Counted from the first letter of the stretch, positions 5,618 to 16,148 are shown. The stretch is 35,474 nucleotides of DNA from Clostridiales bacterium Firm_08 (GCA_001604045.1 LVAN01000030.1:1-35474), one strand, 5' to 3'. The notes: generated by a model from the letters alone, not told the origin. Made by a program: numbers and translations.

Positions 5618-7135
5618 ATGTACTGTAAGTTTTGCGGAAGGCAGATCGCGGATGATTCCAAGTTTTGCGAATTTTGCGGCAATCTCGTGCAAAATCAGCG
5701 GATGACCGCGGAACGGCCGGAAGGGGATCTCGGAGAGCCGATCCGTTTGGATCTGCCGGACGAGGGACCCGCGGACGAAGCGTTGTCCGCACTGGAGGAA
5801 ACGGTGGTATTCCGTCCGCAGCCGAAGGCGGAAACGCCCGCGAATCCGATCACGCCCCCGGCGCCGAAAAAAAAGAAAAAACTCAGCGGCGGAGCGATCG
5901 CGGGCATCGTTGCCGGATCGTTGGCGCTTATTGGTCTGATCGTTCTGATCGCGGTGCTTGCCTCGCGCCCGACGATACGCGACGTCGATGTTACGCAATT
6001 TATAAAGTTCAAGGTATCCGGATATAACGGATACGGCACGGCGACCTGCGAGATCGATTGGTCAGGACTGGAAACGGCGGCGCTCGGCGACTATCCGACG
6101 GGTACTGACAGCAAGAGCAAGAAAAAACAGGCGGAATACCGCGAACAGATCGCGATCTTGAAATCCGCTGTGACGCTGGAGTTTGAAAAGAGAGAAAATC
6201 TGTCGGTGGGGGATACGCTCAAAGCGACGGTCACCGTGGATGAGACGGCGGCGGAAACACTGCATATCAATTTCAGCAAAGCGCGTACCAAAGAATATAT
6301 CGTGCGGGAAAAAGATCTCAACGGCAGCAGCGCGTTCGATCCGATCGCGGAGTTTGTCGATGTGAAGTTTGAAGGGTTGAGCGGCAGCGCGACGGCGGAA
6401 GTCGTTGCGAAGGAACGCAAGGAAAATTACTCATTCACGACGTACGACGGCAAAAAATATGTGTTGAAAGTCAGTGTGTCGGGAGAGGCTCTGCGGTTCC
6501 TGTTCACCGGTGAGGACGGTACGGAAAAAGAAGTCAGGATCGGCTATATGCTGGACAAGACGGAAAAGATCCAAAATAAGGACACCGTGACACTAACGCT
6601 CGACACCTCCGCCAAAAAGGAACTGATGGATTTCGGTCTTTCGATGAACAATTATCAGAAAACCTTTACGGCAAGCGGGTTGAACGCGATCGTCGATAAG
6701 ATATCAACGATCGAAAAGACAAAGATCAGCGCGTGGAACACGTCGGTTTCCGCGCAGGTGCGGAAAACAGTGCTGGATAATTGGGCGGCATTTATCCACG
6801 CCGGCAATACCGCGCCTACGGGCACCGCGACGATGGAAAACATCAACCTGGTCGAAAAACTGCTGGTCTGCGGAGAAAAAAGCAACAAGCTGTATCTGGT
6901 CTATTCCGCGCAGATCGGCGATGATATGATCCTTTTGGACGGCGGCGCGCCGCAGACGATGTACTTCGCGGCGGTCATCGAAAACATCCTTACGGACGGT
7001 GACGGGAAACTGCTGGAAAAAGAGATCAAACTGCCGGAAGGCAATAAAAGCGACATTCTCGGCGCTTTCGCGTCGGTCGATGAATTTGAAAATGAGGTGT
7101 CCGATGACGGCACCATAAGTGAGGATAGGGAGTAA
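5618..7135 (+). CDS. Zinc-ribbon membrane protein, unknown function
   Basis: A 505-aa protein starting with a rubredoxin-like zinc ribbon (Cys3, Cys6, Cys17, Cys20: CKFCG, then CEFCG). An acidic, proline-rich linker (about 30-85) and a lysine patch KKKKK follow, then one transmembrane helix (about 91-116, [20 protein letters not shown]). The remaining 390 residues are probably outside the membrane, given the lysines on the inner side. Two similar stretches around [21 protein letters not shown] and [12 protein letters not shown] suggest beta-rich modules. Such zinc-ribbon single-pass proteins are common in Bacillota and mostly uncharacterised, with roles in the envelope proposed. AGGAAAGG supports the ATG at 5618. 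fhs starts five bases after its stop, so the two are probably cotranscribed. Confidence 0.85.
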   Translation: MYCKFCGRQIADDSKFCEFCGNLVQNQRMTAERPEGDLGEPIRLDLPDEGPADEALSALEETVVFRPQPKAETPANPITPPAPKKKKKLSGGAIAGIVAGSLALIGLIVLIAVLASRPTIRDVDVTQFIKFKVSGYNGYGTATCEIDWSGLETAALGDYPTGTDSKSKKKQAEYREQIAILKSAVTLEFEKRENLSVGDTLKATVTVDETAAETLHINFSKARTKEYIVREKDLNGSSAFDPIAEFVDVKFEGLSGSATAEVVAKERKENYSFTTYDGKKYVLKVSVSGEALRFLFTGEDGTEKEVRIGYMLDKTEKIQNKDTVTLTLDTSAKKELMDFGLSMNNYQKTFTASGLNAIVDKISTIEKTKISAWNTSVSAQVRKTVLDNWAAFIHAGNTAPTGTATMENINLVEKLLVCGEKSNKLYLVYSAQIGDDMILLDGGAPQTMYFAAVIENILTDGDGKLLEKEIKLPEGNKSDILGAFASVDEFENEVSDDGTISEDRE

Positions 7136-7140
7136 GAAAG

Positions 7141-8784
7141 ATGAAAACGGATATTGAGATCGCGCAGTCGGCGCGCATCGCCGCCATACCGGAAAAGTAT
7201 TTGGAAAGTTACGGGCGGTACAAAGCGAAGGTGGATCCCCGCCTGCTGACAGAAACGGAGGGCAGAGAAGGAAAACTCATCCTGGTGACGGCAATGACGC
7301 CGACCCCCGCCGGAGAGGGCAAGACAACGACGTCTATCGGGCTTGCCGACGGACTTTGTAAGATCGGGAAAAAAGCGGTGCTGGCACTTCGGGAACCTTC
7401 GCTCGGTCCGGTGTTCGGCATCAAGGGCGGCGCCGCCGGCGGCGGCTATGCGCAGGTCGTTCCGATGGAGGATATCAACCTGCACTTTACCGGAGATTTC
7501 CACGCGATCGGCGCGGCGAACAATTTGCTCGCGGCGATGCTGGACAACCATATTTATCAAGGGAACGCTTTGGGGATCGACCCGCGGCGGATCACCTGGA
7601 AACGCTGTGTGGATATGAACGACCGTCAACTCCGGTTCGTCACCGACGGACTGGGCGGCAGAGTCAACGGTGTGCCGCGGGAGGATGGATATGATATCAC
7701 CGTCGCCAGTGAGGTCATGGCGGTGTTTTGCCTAGCAAGTTCCGTCACGGATCTTAAAGAACGCCTGTCACGAATCATCGTCGGCTATACGTACGACGAA
7801 AAACCGGTCACTGCCGGTGACCTGAAGGCCGTAGGCGCGATGACGGCGCTGCTCAAAGACGCGCTGAAACCCAACCTGGTACAGACTCTGGAGGGAACGC
7901 CCGCCTTTGTACACGGCGGACCGTTTGCCAATATCGCGCATGGCTGCAACTCTGTAATGGCGACGAAACTCGCGATGCGGCTGGGCGATTTCGCTGTCAC
8001 CGAGGCGGGATTCGGCGCGGATCTCGGCGCGGAGAAGTTTTTGGATATCAAGTGCCGCATGGCGGGGCTGACGCCCTCCGCCGTCGTGATCGTCGCGACG
8101 GTGCGGGCGCTCAAAATGCACGGCGGCGTGCCGAAAACGGAACTGGTCGGCGAAAACCTCGTGGCGCTGGAAAAAGGGCTTCCCAACCTGCTGCGGCATA
8201 TCCGCTGCATCAAAGAGGTCTACGGACTGCCCGCCGTGGTGGCGCTCAACCGTTTCCCGACGGATACCGACGCGGAGATCGCTATGGTGATGGAAAAATG
8301 TGAGGCGCTTGGCGTGCAGGCGGTCATCAGTGACGTATGGGCGAAAGGCGGCGACGGCGGCGCGGAGCTCGCGCGGCAGGTCGTGCGCCTCTGCGAAACG
8401 GAAACGCCTGATTTCCGTTATTCTTACGAATTGAAGGGCGGCATTGAGGATAAAGTGCGCGCCATTACCCGCAAAGTATACGGCGGGAAACATGTCGCCG
8501 TTATGCCGAAAGCCAAAAAAGAGATCGCGGCGCTGACGGCGCTCGGGTTTGGCAATTTGCCGGTGTGCGTCGCCAAGACGCAGTATTCCTTTTCCGACGA
8601 TCCGGCGCTGCTCGGCGCGCCGGAAGGGTTTGCGGTCACTGTAAAGAGCGTCAGAGTTTCGGCAGGCGCCGGATTTGTCGTAGTGCTGACCGGTGATATC
8701 ATGACGATGCCGGGACTTCCGAAAAAGCCGTCGGCGGAGAACATCGACGTTGATGAAAACGGTAGGATCACAGGATTATTTTAA
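7141..8784 (+). CDS. fhs: Formate-tetrahydrofolate ligase
   Basis: A 547-aa cytoplasmic enzyme that makes 10-formyl-tetrahydrofolate from formate, tetrahydrofolate and ATP. It feeds purine and formyl-methionine synthesis or, in acetogens, the methyl branch of the Wood-Ljungdahl pathway. The P-loop [12 protein letters not shown] is at about residues 53-64. It is followed by the family-typical [24 protein letters not shown], here described by its position at about 83-106, and the FTGDFHAI segment near 117-124. The length is close to the usual 555 aa and the gene looks intact. No folD or other one-carbon gene is nearby; the neighbours are a zinc-ribbon protein and fumC. The ribosome binding site is AGGGAG. 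Confidence 0.97.
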   Translation: MKTDIEIAQSARIAAIPEKYLESYGRYKAKVDPRLLTETEGREGKLILVTAMTPTPAGEGKTTTSIGLADGLCKIGKKAVLALREPSLGPVFGIKGGAAGGGYAQVVPMEDINLHFTGDFHAIGAANNLLAAMLDNHIYQGNALGIDPRRITWKRCVDMNDRQLRFVTDGLGGRVNGVPREDGYDITVASEVMAVFCLASSVTDLKERLSRIIVGYTYDEKPVTAGDLKAVGAMTALLKDALKPNLVQTLEGTPAFVHGGPFANIAHGCNSVMATKLAMRLGDFAVTEAGFGADLGAEKFLDIKCRMAGLTPSAVVIVATVRALKMHGGVPKTELVGENLVALEKGLPNLLRHIRCIKEVYGLPAVVALNRFPTDTDAEIAMVMEKCEALGVQAVISDVWAKGGDGGAELARQVVRLCETETPDFRYSYELKGGIEDKVRAITRKVYGGKHVAVMPKAKKEIAALTALGFGNLPVCVAKTQYSFSDDPALLGAPEGFAVTVKSVRVSAGAGFVVVLTGDIMTMPGLPKKPSAENIDVDENGRITGLF

Positions 8785-8795
8785 GGAGAGATCGA

Positions 8796-10166
8796 ATGGA
8801 ATACCGCACGGAACACGACTCTATGGGCGATATGAAAGTCCCCGCCGACAAGTATTGGGCGGCGCAGACACAGCGGAGTTTTGAGAATTTCAGGATCGGC
8901 ACCGAACGGATGCCGACGGAGATCCTGCGCGCCTTCGGCGTTCTGAAAAAAGCCGCGGCGATCGCCAACGGAGAACTCCGTCCCGACAAAATGACGGCGG
9001 AAAAGGTCGCCGCCGTCAGCGCGGTGTGTGACGAGATCGGAGAGGGGAAACTTGACGGGCATTTTCCGCTGGTCGTCTGGCAGACGGGCAGCGGCACTCA
9101 ATCCAATATGAACGTCAATGAGGTCGTCGCCAACCGCGGCAACGAGATCGCGGGCAAAAATCTGTTACATCCCAACGATGACGTCAATATGAGTCAATCC
9201 TCCAATGATACGTTTCCGACCGCGATGCATATCGCGGCGGTCACGGCGCTGGAGGACAGAGTACTTCCCGCCGTGGAAAAACTCATCTCGACATTCCGGC
9301 GTTTGGAAGCGGAAAACGACGATATCGTCAAAAGCGGCAGAACGCATTTGCAGGACGCGACGCCTGTTAAATTTTCCCAGGAGATCTCCGGCTGGCGGAG
9401 TTCGCTGGAACGGGACGGAGAACTTATCACGCTTGCCCTTCGTCCTTTAAAGGAACTCGCGCTGGGCGGCACCGCTGTCGGCACGGGGCTCAACGCGCCG
9501 AAGGGTTTTGATAAAAAGGTGGCGCAGACCGTCAGCCGGCTGACCGGCAAGACGTTTGTCACGGCGGACAATAAATTTCATGCTCTGACTTCAAAGGATG
9601 AGATGGTGTTCGCGCACGGCGCGCTCAAAGCGCTCGCCGCCGATCTGATGAAGATCGCCAATGACATCCGCTGGCTCGCCTCGGGCCCCAGAAACGGCTT
9701 GGGGGAGATCCGCATCCCCGAAAATGAACCGGGATCATCTATTATGCCCGGCAAGGTCAATCCCACACAGTGCGAGGCGGTGACGATGGTCGCCGTGCAG
9801 GTGATGGGCAACGACGTTGCCGTCGGCATGGCGGCGTCCCAGGGCAATTTTGAACTCAATGTGTTTTTGCCGGTCTGCGCGTATAATTTTCTGCAATCAG
9901 CGCGGCTGCTGGCGGACGCGATGCTGTCCTTCAACGATCACTGCGCGGTCGGCATCAGGGCGGACCGTGAAAAAATGAAGGCAAATCTTGACAATTCTCT
10001 GATGCTTGCCACGGCGCTCAATCCGGTCATCGGATACGAGAACGCCGCCAAAACCGTGCAAAAAGCGTTTAGGGAAAACATCACACTCAAAGAGGCGTGC
10101 GTTTCCCTCGGTTTTCTGACATCCGAACGCTTTGACGAGATTTTTCATCCTGAAAAGATGGTCTAA
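8796..10166 (+). CDS. fumC: Class II fumarate hydratase
   Basis: A 456-aa homotetrameric enzyme interconverting fumarate and L-malate. The class II superfamily signature [15 protein letters not shown] is at about residues 311-325, and the substrate-binding [13 protein letters not shown] (about 97-109) and [10 protein letters not shown] (about 182-191) are also present. It needs no iron-sulfur cluster, unlike the class I fumarase common in strict anaerobes. The start at 8796 is eleven bases after the fhs stop, with AAGGAGAG between, so fhs-fumC is an operon pair. Fumarate is released by purine synthesis, which uses the fhs product. That could link the two, but is only inference. Confidence 0.97.
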   Translation: MEYRTEHDSMGDMKVPADKYWAAQTQRSFENFRIGTERMPTEILRAFGVLKKAAAIANGELRPDKMTAEKVAAVSAVCDEIGEGKLDGHFPLVVWQTGSGTQSNMNVNEVVANRGNEIAGKNLLHPNDDVNMSQSSNDTFPTAMHIAAVTALEDRVLPAVEKLISTFRRLEAENDDIVKSGRTHLQDATPVKFSQEISGWRSSLERDGELITLALRPLKELALGGTAVGTGLNAPKGFDKKVAQTVSRLTGKTFVTADNKFHALTSKDEMVFAHGALKALAADLMKIANDIRWLASGPRNGLGEIRIPENEPGSSIMPGKVNPTQCEAVTMVAVQVMGNDVAVGMAASQGNFELNVFLPVCAYNFLQSARLLADAMLSFNDHCAVGIRADREKMKANLDNSLMLATALNPVIGYENAAKTVQKAFRENITLKEACVSLGFLTSERFDEIFHPEKMV

Positions 10167-10194
10167 GAGACAAACTGAAAAGGAGGAAAATCAT

Positions 10195-12318
10195 ATGAAA
10201 AACAAAGGAATTTTGAGTGTCCTGCTGTGTGCGGTTCTGTTAATTTCGTTTATGGGGATCTTTTCCGCTTCCGCAGTATCGTGGAATGGTTTCGGATACA
10301 AGCTGTACTTCTTGGGCAAGCTCTATGAGCCGGGTACAATCACTGCGGCTTCTACTGTGGTAATCGTTTCAGCGGACCAAAATCTGACAACGATCGCCGT
10401 TCCGGCGTCTATCGACGGCAAAACCGTTACACAGGTACAATGGCTGGGGCCGGTGAATACCGTAAAGCAAAATACCAAGGCGACCACCATTTCCATTCCC
10501 GCCAGTGTTTATGAGATCAATATAGACACCCTCGCCCTTTTTAAAAATCTGACCTCTATTACCGTGGATGCGGGCAATAGTAATTACGCTTCGTACGACG
10601 GAGTGCTATATAATAAAGAAAAGACGAAAATGCTGTTCTGTCCCGGCGGTAAGAGCGGTACCGTTACGCTTCCGTCCAGCCTCACAAGTCTTGGCGCCAA
10701 AGCGTTTTTAGGCGCGATCAACACCAACAACCAGTATGCGGGATGCCCAAAGATCTCGGCGTTTTCCATGTCGACGCCAAGTTCCGCCTATTCGACGCAG
10801 GACGGCGTTCTGATGAATAAGGCTAAGACAACGATCGTCCGGTTTCCCCGCGCGAAATCCGGGACGGGATATACGATCCCCGCATCGGTGCAGACCATCG
10901 GTAAGGAAGCGTTTTCTAATTGTGCGGGTGTGACAAAGATCACAATTCCCGGCACTGTGAAGAATATTGGGAACAAAGCTTTTTACGGATGTCCCATCAC
11001 TACAATCACACTCGGCAACGGCGTTGTGAGTATCGAGGACGGCGCCTTCCAGTCCTGTAAAAAACTGACAGCGGTTTCTCTGCCGTCAAGCATCCGTAAA
11101 ATAGGGAAACTCGCGTTTTATGACTGCACAGCGCTGAAGACCGTGGTGATCGCCGATGGCGTGAGCGGCGCAAAGGCAGCATGCTTCGCGGGGTGCACCG
11201 CTTTGACGGAGATTACGATCCCCGGCAGTATCAAGGATATACCGGAAGAAATGTTTTACGGCTGTACGGCGCTCAAAAAAGTAACGCTCCGCAAGGGAAT
11301 CAAAACCATCGGAGACGGGGCTTTCGCATACTGCGTCAGTCTGAGCAAGTTGGCGCTTTCCGATGATCTGACGACAATCGGGGAAAGAGCGTTTGAATGG
11401 ACCGCGAGCCTTACGACGCTGACCGTCCCGGCAAGTGTGAAAAAAGCGGGAAGCGGTGCTTTTGAAAACTCCGCTCTTGAAAACGTCACGTTTTACGGCA
11501 CGCGCTGGCAGTGGATGTCATTGAATATAAATGTTCATGCGTTCATTCCTTGTAAAATCGACGTGTATTCCTCACGCTCCGGTACCGCCGCGGGCGGCAA
11601 GGTTTATGACCTCGGAACGACCGCTACGCTGGAAGCGACTTCAAAGAAGGCGTTTTTAGGGTGGTACGATCCTGACGGGAAACTGATCACCAAGAAAAAT
11701 CCATATTCATTTGAAACGAAAAAAGCGCGGACGTTCATTGCCATGTTTGAGGGCGACGTGTTTTACGATATCCCCAAAAAGGCGTGGTATCTGCAAAGCG
11801 CGATGGAAGCGTATGAGCAGGGGCTTGTTTCGGGGACCAACCTGATCACTTTCTCCGCCGAAAAAACACTGACGCGCGCCGAAATGGTGACGCTGCTGGC
11901 GAGACTGGAGGGCGTGGAGGCAAGCGGAAAGGCGACGACTGTTTTTAAAGACGTCCCGCAGAAATCCTGGTACACCGGCGCCGTCGCCTGGGCGTATAAA
12001 AACAATATCGTGGCAGGTGTCAGCAAGACGGAATTCGCCCCCGCCGCCGTCGCGACGAGAGAACAGTTTATTACGATCCTTATGCGCTATCTGACGGGAT
12101 ATAAGAAAATGAAGATCGGGCGCGCGTCTCTGCCGTACAGCGACGCGAAAAGCGTGTCTCCCTTCGCGCGCGCGAGTATGGAACGCGCGCAATGCATCGG
12201 GCTTGTGCAGGGAACGGACGGAAAAGTTCGTCCGCAGGCAACGATCACCCGCGCGGAAAGCGTATCGCTCATTATGAGGGTAAAAAACTATATCGAAAGT
12301 CAGACGTCCAACGAGTGA
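10195..12318 (+). CDS. Secreted BspA-like LRR protein with SLH anchors
   Basis: A 707-aa cell-surface protein. The ATG at 10195 is preferred over an upstream in-frame start because AAGGAGG lies at 10181-10187 and a signal peptide follows directly (KNKGILSVLLCAVLLISF, cleavage after SASA). About ten leucine-rich repeats of the BspA/TpLRR type (roughly 90-455) show the pattern FxxCxxLxxVxIPxSVxxIGxxAF. The closing strand motif FYGTRWQWMSLNI comes next. A short repeat like those of InlB or Flg_new follows (about 468-520, LGWYDPDG). Three SLH domains (about 522-700) carry the TRAE or TREQ motifs that bind secondary cell-wall polymer. Known relatives act in adhesion; the ligand is unknown. The gene is 28 bases after fumC and ends at a strong terminator. 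A shorter paralog lies at 23956. Confidence 0.9.
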   Translation: MKNKGILSVLLCAVLLISFMGIFSASAVSWNGFGYKLYFLGKLYEPGTITAASTVVIVSADQNLTTIAVPASIDGKTVTQVQWLGPVNTVKQNTKATTISIPASVYEINIDTLALFKNLTSITVDAGNSNYASYDGVLYNKEKTKMLFCPGGKSGTVTLPSSLTSLGAKAFLGAINTNNQYAGCPKISAFSMSTPSSAYSTQDGVLMNKAKTTIVRFPRAKSGTGYTIPASVQTIGKEAFSNCAGVTKITIPGTVKNIGNKAFYGCPITTITLGNGVVSIEDGAFQSCKKLTAVSLPSSIRKIGKLAFYDCTALKTVVIADGVSGAKAACFAGCTALTEITIPGSIKDIPEEMFYGCTALKKVTLRKGIKTIGDGAFAYCVSLSKLALSDDLTTIGERAFEWTASLTTLTVPASVKKAGSGAFENSALENVTFYGTRWQWMSLNINVHAFIPCKIDVYSSRSGTAAGGKVYDLGTTATLEATSKKAFLGWYDPDGKLITKKNPYSFETKKARTFIAMFEGDVFYDIPKKAWYLQSAMEAYEQGLVSGTNLITFSAEKTLTRAEMVTLLARLEGVEASGKATTVFKDVPQKSWYTGAVAWAYKNNIVAGVSKTEFAPAAVATREQFITILMRYLTGYKKMKIGRASLPYSDAKSVSPFARASMERAQCIGLVQGTDGKVRPQATITRAESVSLIMRVKNYIESQTSNE

Positions 12319-12330
12319 CAACAAATATAA

Positions 12331-12363
12331 AAACACCGGTTCGCATTGAACCGGTGTTTTTTG
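12331..12363. terminator. Bidirectional terminator between convergent genes
   Basis: AACACCGGTTC (12332-12342) pairs with GAACCGGTGTT (12348-12358) around a 5-nt loop, with a T-run on the plus strand (to 12362) and another on the minus strand. It serves the LRR protein gene and the ABC permease gene arriving from the other side. Confidence 0.85.
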
Positions 12364-12377
12364 TATGTGTTCTGACG

Positions 12378-14030
12378 TTATCGCTTTCCGCTTTTCAGCA
12401 GGACGGGGCAGGGAAGGAAAAAGATCACGCCGCCCGCCGTGAGCAGCAGGGCGGCAAAGAAAAGGGAAAGTGTGAAAAAGTCGAAAATAATACCAAAAAG
12501 GATCAGGATGACCGGCGGAAAGATCAGCAGCATGCGCACCATCACCTGGATCAGAGAACTGATAACGGGCGTCAGCGAGGAGGGCAGGAGCTGGGATACA
12601 AGCAACCCGCCCGCGCTGTTGTACAGCGCCAGCGCCGCGAGCAGTAAGGACCAAACGGCGGCTTCCCAAACGGGCGCGCGCAGTATGGCGCAGCCGATCC
12701 AAAACGCGGGCAGAAATGCGAGCGCCGCGTCGGTGAGGGAGTAAAGCAGAGACCAAAATAACTTTTTCCAAGGCGCTTCCGGCATCAGATAGATCACATC
12801 ACGGCTCGTCTCCACGGCAATGGGATCGCCGAAGCCTGCGAAAAACAAGATCATTGCGAAAATGCCGCCGATCAGCGCGGGCGTACGGGATTGAAGCACG
12901 ATGCTTTGCAGGGTGCCGGGCAGGATGGCGGCGGCAAGATAGATCCATGTCATTCCTGTAAGAAGACCGAAAGCAGCGCTGTGACGGCGGACGGCCCAGC
13001 CCTTGAAAAACAGGACCGAGGCGCCTTCGCCGCGCCCGATCTGCCGGGCCGCGCGATCCTTTTCGGACTCTTTGTGTCTCTTGGCGGCGGCCTTGCCCGC
13101 CTTGATCTCCTCCTGCCGTTTAAAATGCTCGCTGGCGCCTTGCAGGGCGTCCTCGTAAAAATCGACCTTTATGCTCCATATCAGGCGGATCATCAGCAGG
13201 ATGACAATAAGACAACCGAGAGCGCAGAGCGCGACGGCGATCCACCGCCCTTCCGCGGCAAACGCGATGATCCCTTTGAGCCAGCCCCAGACGGGGATAT
13301 ACCGGCTTGCCTCCGACGCGAACAACGCGCGGGCGCTTTGCCAGGGATCGCCCGTCGCGAGGTAGTGAGCGATATATACGGCGACGGCCGCTGTTAGGAT
13401 GCCGAGACTGATCGGCAGCAGGATCTTTTTGAGCGAGGGTCTTGTCGCGGTAACGCTGTAAAAGAACAGATTGATCAGTTTGCCGGTCATCAGGAGCAGG
13501 CCCCACGCGGCGAGCAGACAGAGCGCCGACTGCCAGGACATGCCGAGATTAAAGATCAGATTGGGAAGCTGAAAGACAAGATATAGCGATCCGACCAGCA
13601 AAAGTCCCATTTGCAGAATGGTGCGGAACAGCAAAATGGTCTGCGGCGGTTCGGGGGAGGGAAAGAGAAAATTGACGTCCGGCATCGTGAACAACGCTGT
13701 GGTCTTTTTACCGTTGGAGCGGGCGGCCGCCGCTTTATCCGCGCTGTAAACGTTCCACACCAGCATCAAAAGGATGATGCCGCCGGATACGACCTCGACG
13801 ATGTCCATGGCGACCTCGCGCTGCTCCGGCGTCATAGAGCGGGAGGCGTTATCCGTTTCGCTTGTTCCCGGCGTGTTTTTCTCGACCGCCGTGCCGATGA
13901 CGATGCCGATCAGCCCGCCCATCAGCGCGCAGACCAGCATAAAGATCAGAAGGATGGATACCCAGGTGCGCAACAACTTTTTGACGGCGTTGACAAAAGT
14001 GTGGAAAATGTAGTAGGGAAGCAGCCGCAT
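12378..14030 (-). CDS. ABC exporter permease (putative ABC_export family)
   Basis: A 550-aa integral membrane protein with about twelve hydrophobic segments, beginning with a helix at about 24-46 (VSILLIFMLVCALMGGLIGI). The cytoplasmic segment FTMPDVNFLFPSPEPP (about 108-123) matches what is typical of the putative ABC exporter family PF16962. A long charged loop rich in Lys, Arg and Glu lies at about 285-330. Substrate unknown. The gene starts two bases after the ATPase gene stops, so the two form one transporter. It has no signal peptide and no periplasmic adaptor nearby. Confidence 0.85.
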   Translation of the reverse strand: MRLLPYYIFHTFVNAVKKLLRTWVSILLIFMLVCALMGGLIGIVIGTAVEKNTPGTSETDNASRSMTPEQREVAMDIVEVVSGGIILLMLVWNVYSADKAAAARSNGKKTTALFTMPDVNFLFPSPEPPQTILLFRTILQMGLLLVGSLYLVFQLPNLIFNLGMSWQSALCLLAAWGLLLMTGKLINLFFYSVTATRPSLKKILLPISLGILTAAVAVYIAHYLATGDPWQSARALFASEASRYIPVWGWLKGIIAFAAEGRWIAVALCALGCLIVILLMIRLIWSIKVDFYEDALQGASEHFKRQEEIKAGKAAAKRHKESEKDRAARQIGRGEGASVLFFKGWAVRRHSAAFGLLTGMTWIYLAAAILPGTLQSIVLQSRTPALIGGIFAMILFFAGFGDPIAVETSRDVIYLMPEAPWKKLFWSLLYSLTDAALAFLPAFWIGCAILRAPVWEAAVWSLLLAALALYNSAGGLLVSQLLPSSLTPVISSLIQVMVRMLLIFPPVILILFGIIFDFFTLSLFFAALLLTAGGVIFFLPCPVLLKSGKR

Positions 14031-14032
14031 CG

Positions 14033-14737
14033 TTACTCCTCCTCCGGTTCCGTCACTTCAAAGAAAACTTCCTCAAGCGTTTTGCCCGCGGCTTCGATCT
14101 CCCGACGGTCCACGTTGGCTTTGACAAGTCCGTTCTGCAGGATGATGGTGCGGTCCCACAGCATATCCACGCTGTCGATGATATGCGTACTGAGCAGGAC
14201 GGACCGTCCCTGCTCTTTCATCTCGTGGATCATTTCCTTGAGTTCCTTGATGGCGTGGGGATCCAGCCCGATCATCGGCTCGTCCAGCAGTACGACGCGC
14301 GGACGGGGCAGCAGCGCGCAGCAGATGCTGAGTTTTTGCTGCATTCCTTTGGACAGCTCGTCGCCGAACTTCTTCTTTTTGTCGGAAAGTTCCAGTCTGT
14401 CCAGCAGCTCCTGCGCGTAGTCCTCATATCCTTTGAGCCGATAGGCGCGCGCGATGAACTCAAGATGCTCTGCCACCGTGAGGTTGGGATAGAGGCTTGG
14501 CATTTCCGGCACATATCCGAGCAAACGCTTGGCGTCCGATGATTTGTTATCATATCCGTCCACCGTGATCGTACCCTCATAGCGCAGAAAGCCGATGACG
14601 GATTTGAGCAGGGTGGACTTGCCGGCGCCGTTGGGTCCCAGCAGGACGCAGATACTGCCGTCCGGCACGCCCAGGCTGATATGATCGACGGCGGTATATT
14701 TTCCGTACCGCTTGGTGAGGTTTTGAATACTGAGCAT
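14033..14737 (-). CDS. ABC transporter ATP-binding protein
   Basis: A 234-aa ATPase subunit that would drive the permease encoded next to it. Walker A is GPNGAGKST (34-42), the signature motif reads LSKGMQQKL (about 128-136), Walker B is VVLLDEPMIGLD (about 149-160), and the switch histidine lies in LLSTHIID. This is the CcmA/NatA class of drug or lipid exporter ATPases. AAGGAGGT precedes the ATG at 14737, and a near-consensus minus-strand promoter lies at 14767-14795, so this is the first gene of the two-gene operon. Confidence 0.95.
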   Translation of the reverse strand: MLSIQNLTKRYGKYTAVDHISLGVPDGSICVLLGPNGAGKSTLLKSVIGFLRYEGTITVDGYDNKSSDAKRLLGYVPEMPSLYPNLTVAEHLEFIARAYRLKGYEDYAQELLDRLELSDKKKKFGDELSKGMQQKLSICCALLPRPRVVLLDEPMIGLDPHAIKELKEMIHEMKEQGRSVLLSTHIIDSVDMLWDRTIILQNGLVKANVDRREIEAAGKTLEEVFFEVTEPEEE

Positions 14738-14766
14738 TTTTGTACCTCCTTTCGTTAGTCATATTC

Positions 14767-14795
14767 ACTATATACCCTCGCCGTTTTTTTGTCAA
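14767..14795 (-). promoter_or_regulatory. Promoter of the ABC exporter operon
   Basis: On the minus strand TTGACA (14790-14795) and TATAGT (14767-14772) are 17 bp apart. The start site would be about 20 bases before the ATPase ATG at 14737. Confidence 0.8.
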
Positions 14796-14839
14796 TATCC
14801 ACAAATTTTCCGGAAAACCGTAAATATTGGAATTATCGG

Positions 14840-14868
14840 TTGCTTTTTCTTACTATATGCTATATAAT
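14840..14868 (+). promoter_or_regulatory. Promoter of the phosphodiesterase lipoprotein genes
   Basis: TTGCTT (14840-14845) and a perfect TATAAT (14863-14868) are 17 bp apart, about 60 bases before the lipoprotein ATG at 14929. Divergent from the exporter promoter, about 45 bp away, so a shared regulator would be possible. Confidence 0.7.
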
Positions 14869-14928
14869 TAGAGTGAAAGAAATTGGGAAAGTCTCATCTG
14901 ACGTTTGAAACGATAAGGAGTGATCGCT

Positions 14929-16131
14929 ATGAAAAAGATGCGGACGGTCGCCGTCGGTGTGATCCTGGCGTTGACGCTGGTCCTGTTCGCCTCGTGCAGC
15001 GGCAGGACATATGATGACACCAAAGCGCTCGGGCAACTGTACACCATCAGTGACCGCAGCTCACAAAATTCTCAGGAAGTGAATGAGACGGTCATCAAAC
15101 AAACGGAGCACCGGCAGGCGGAAGCTGACAATTCCGGCAATACCGACAGCGGTAATGACAACTCCGGCAATACTGACAACACCGATACCGGCAATACCGA
15201 TACCGGCAACGACGATACCGGCAACACCGATAACGGCAATACTGACAACACTGATACCGGCAATACCGATAACGGCGACGACAATACCGATGACGAATAC
15301 AACGGCGGCAGTACGGATGACCGGGATTACAGTACGACCTGTATGAGTTTCAACGTTTTGGCATACGACACGCACAACGTCGGATACGACACCCCGGAGG
15401 TCCGCCTCAACTACATTGAGAGCACGATCAATAAATACGACGCCGATCTGATCGGCACGCAGGAACTGATGGGACCCCATACCAACAACGCCGGCTATGA
15501 CAGCGTCAAGGAACTGACCAAGCGGCTGTCCTCCAAATACGGGTTTTGCAGCGCGCTGGATGATAAAGGATTTACGCTGTCCGCACTTACCATTGGATCG
15601 GGACTCGTGATTTTTTACAGACTGGATCGTTTCGAGGTCAAGGACAGAGGATGTAAAGTATACTCCAATGACGCGAACCGCCATTACCAGTGGGTCAAGT
15701 TTTTCGATAAGCAGGAAAACGTCACCATCTTTATGACCAACACCCACTTTTCCATCAACCCGAGCGGAGACAGCACGGCGGGGCAGAAGATCCGTAATCA
15801 GCAGGCGGGCGAGCTGCTCAACTTCTGGAAAAACAACTGCGGAGAAAAGTTCCCGCTTTACGCGACGGGAGACTACAACCATAGAAAAACTGAAGCGGCA
15901 TACGCTACGCTGTCCTCCTCGAATTTCGTTTCCTCCCGTGACGTGGCGCAGACTAACTCCGGTGACTCTTCCATCGACTTCATTTATATCAATAACAGTG
16001 TGCAGGGTTGCTACCGCTATTATGAAGTTGTGGATACCTTTGAGCCGGCGGGTGTACCCGCGACGGGTCTGGCAAAGTATAAAGCCAGCGACCACAACGC
16101 GATCGTGGCGTATTGCTACAACGATATGTAA
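14929..16131 (+). CDS. Lipoprotein of the endonuclease/exonuclease/phosphatase family (copy 1)
   Basis: A 400-aa predicted surface lipoprotein. The ATG at 14929 follows AAGGAG by eight bases and opens a lipoprotein signal peptide ending in the lipobox FASC. A low-complexity linker of Asn, Thr, Asp and Gly (about 68-122) is encoded by short tandem repeats. The catalytic domain (about 138-400) has the metal-dependent phosphodiesterase set: MSFNVLAY, GTQE, IFYR, NTHFSI, ATGDYN and the final SDHNA, so the usual Asn, Glu, His, Asp and Asp-His residues are present. Possible substrates are nucleic acids, phosphoinositides or sphingomyelin-like lipids. A 12-bp terminator follows before the paralog at 16188. 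Confidence 0.88.
   Translation: MKKMRTVAVGVILALTLVLFASCSGRTYDDTKALGQLYTISDRSSQNSQEVNETVIKQTEHRQAEADNSGNTDSGNDNSGNTDNTDTGNTDTGNDDTGNTDNGNTDNTDTGNTDNGDDNTDDEYNGGSTDDRDYSTTCMSFNVLAYDTHNVGYDTPEVRLNYIESTINKYDADLIGTQELMGPHTNNAGYDSVKELTKRLSSKYGFCSALDDKGFTLSALTIGSGLVIFYRLDRFEVKDRGCKVYSNDANRHYQWVKFFDKQENVTIFMTNTHFSINPSGDSTAGQKIRNQQAGELLNFWKNNCGEKFPLYATGDYNHRKTEAAYATLSSSNFVSSRDVAQTNSGDSSIDFIYINNSVQGCYRYYEVVDTFEPAGVPATGLAKYKASDHNAIVAYCYNDM
15130..15292 (+). repeat. In-frame tandem repeat coding an Asn-Thr-Asp-Gly linker
   Basis: Imperfect short units such as AATACCGATACCGGC repeat about ten times inside the lipoprotein gene, varying between ACC/ACT and GAC/GAT codons. Slippage or recombination could change the linker length between strains. 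Confidence 0.75.
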
Positions 16132-16148
16132 GTCTCAATAATAAACCG

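Noticed and set aside
15130-15292. CRISPR-like short repeats
   Set aside because: Units are about 15 bp, contiguous and in frame inside a lipoprotein gene, with no unique spacers and no cas genes.
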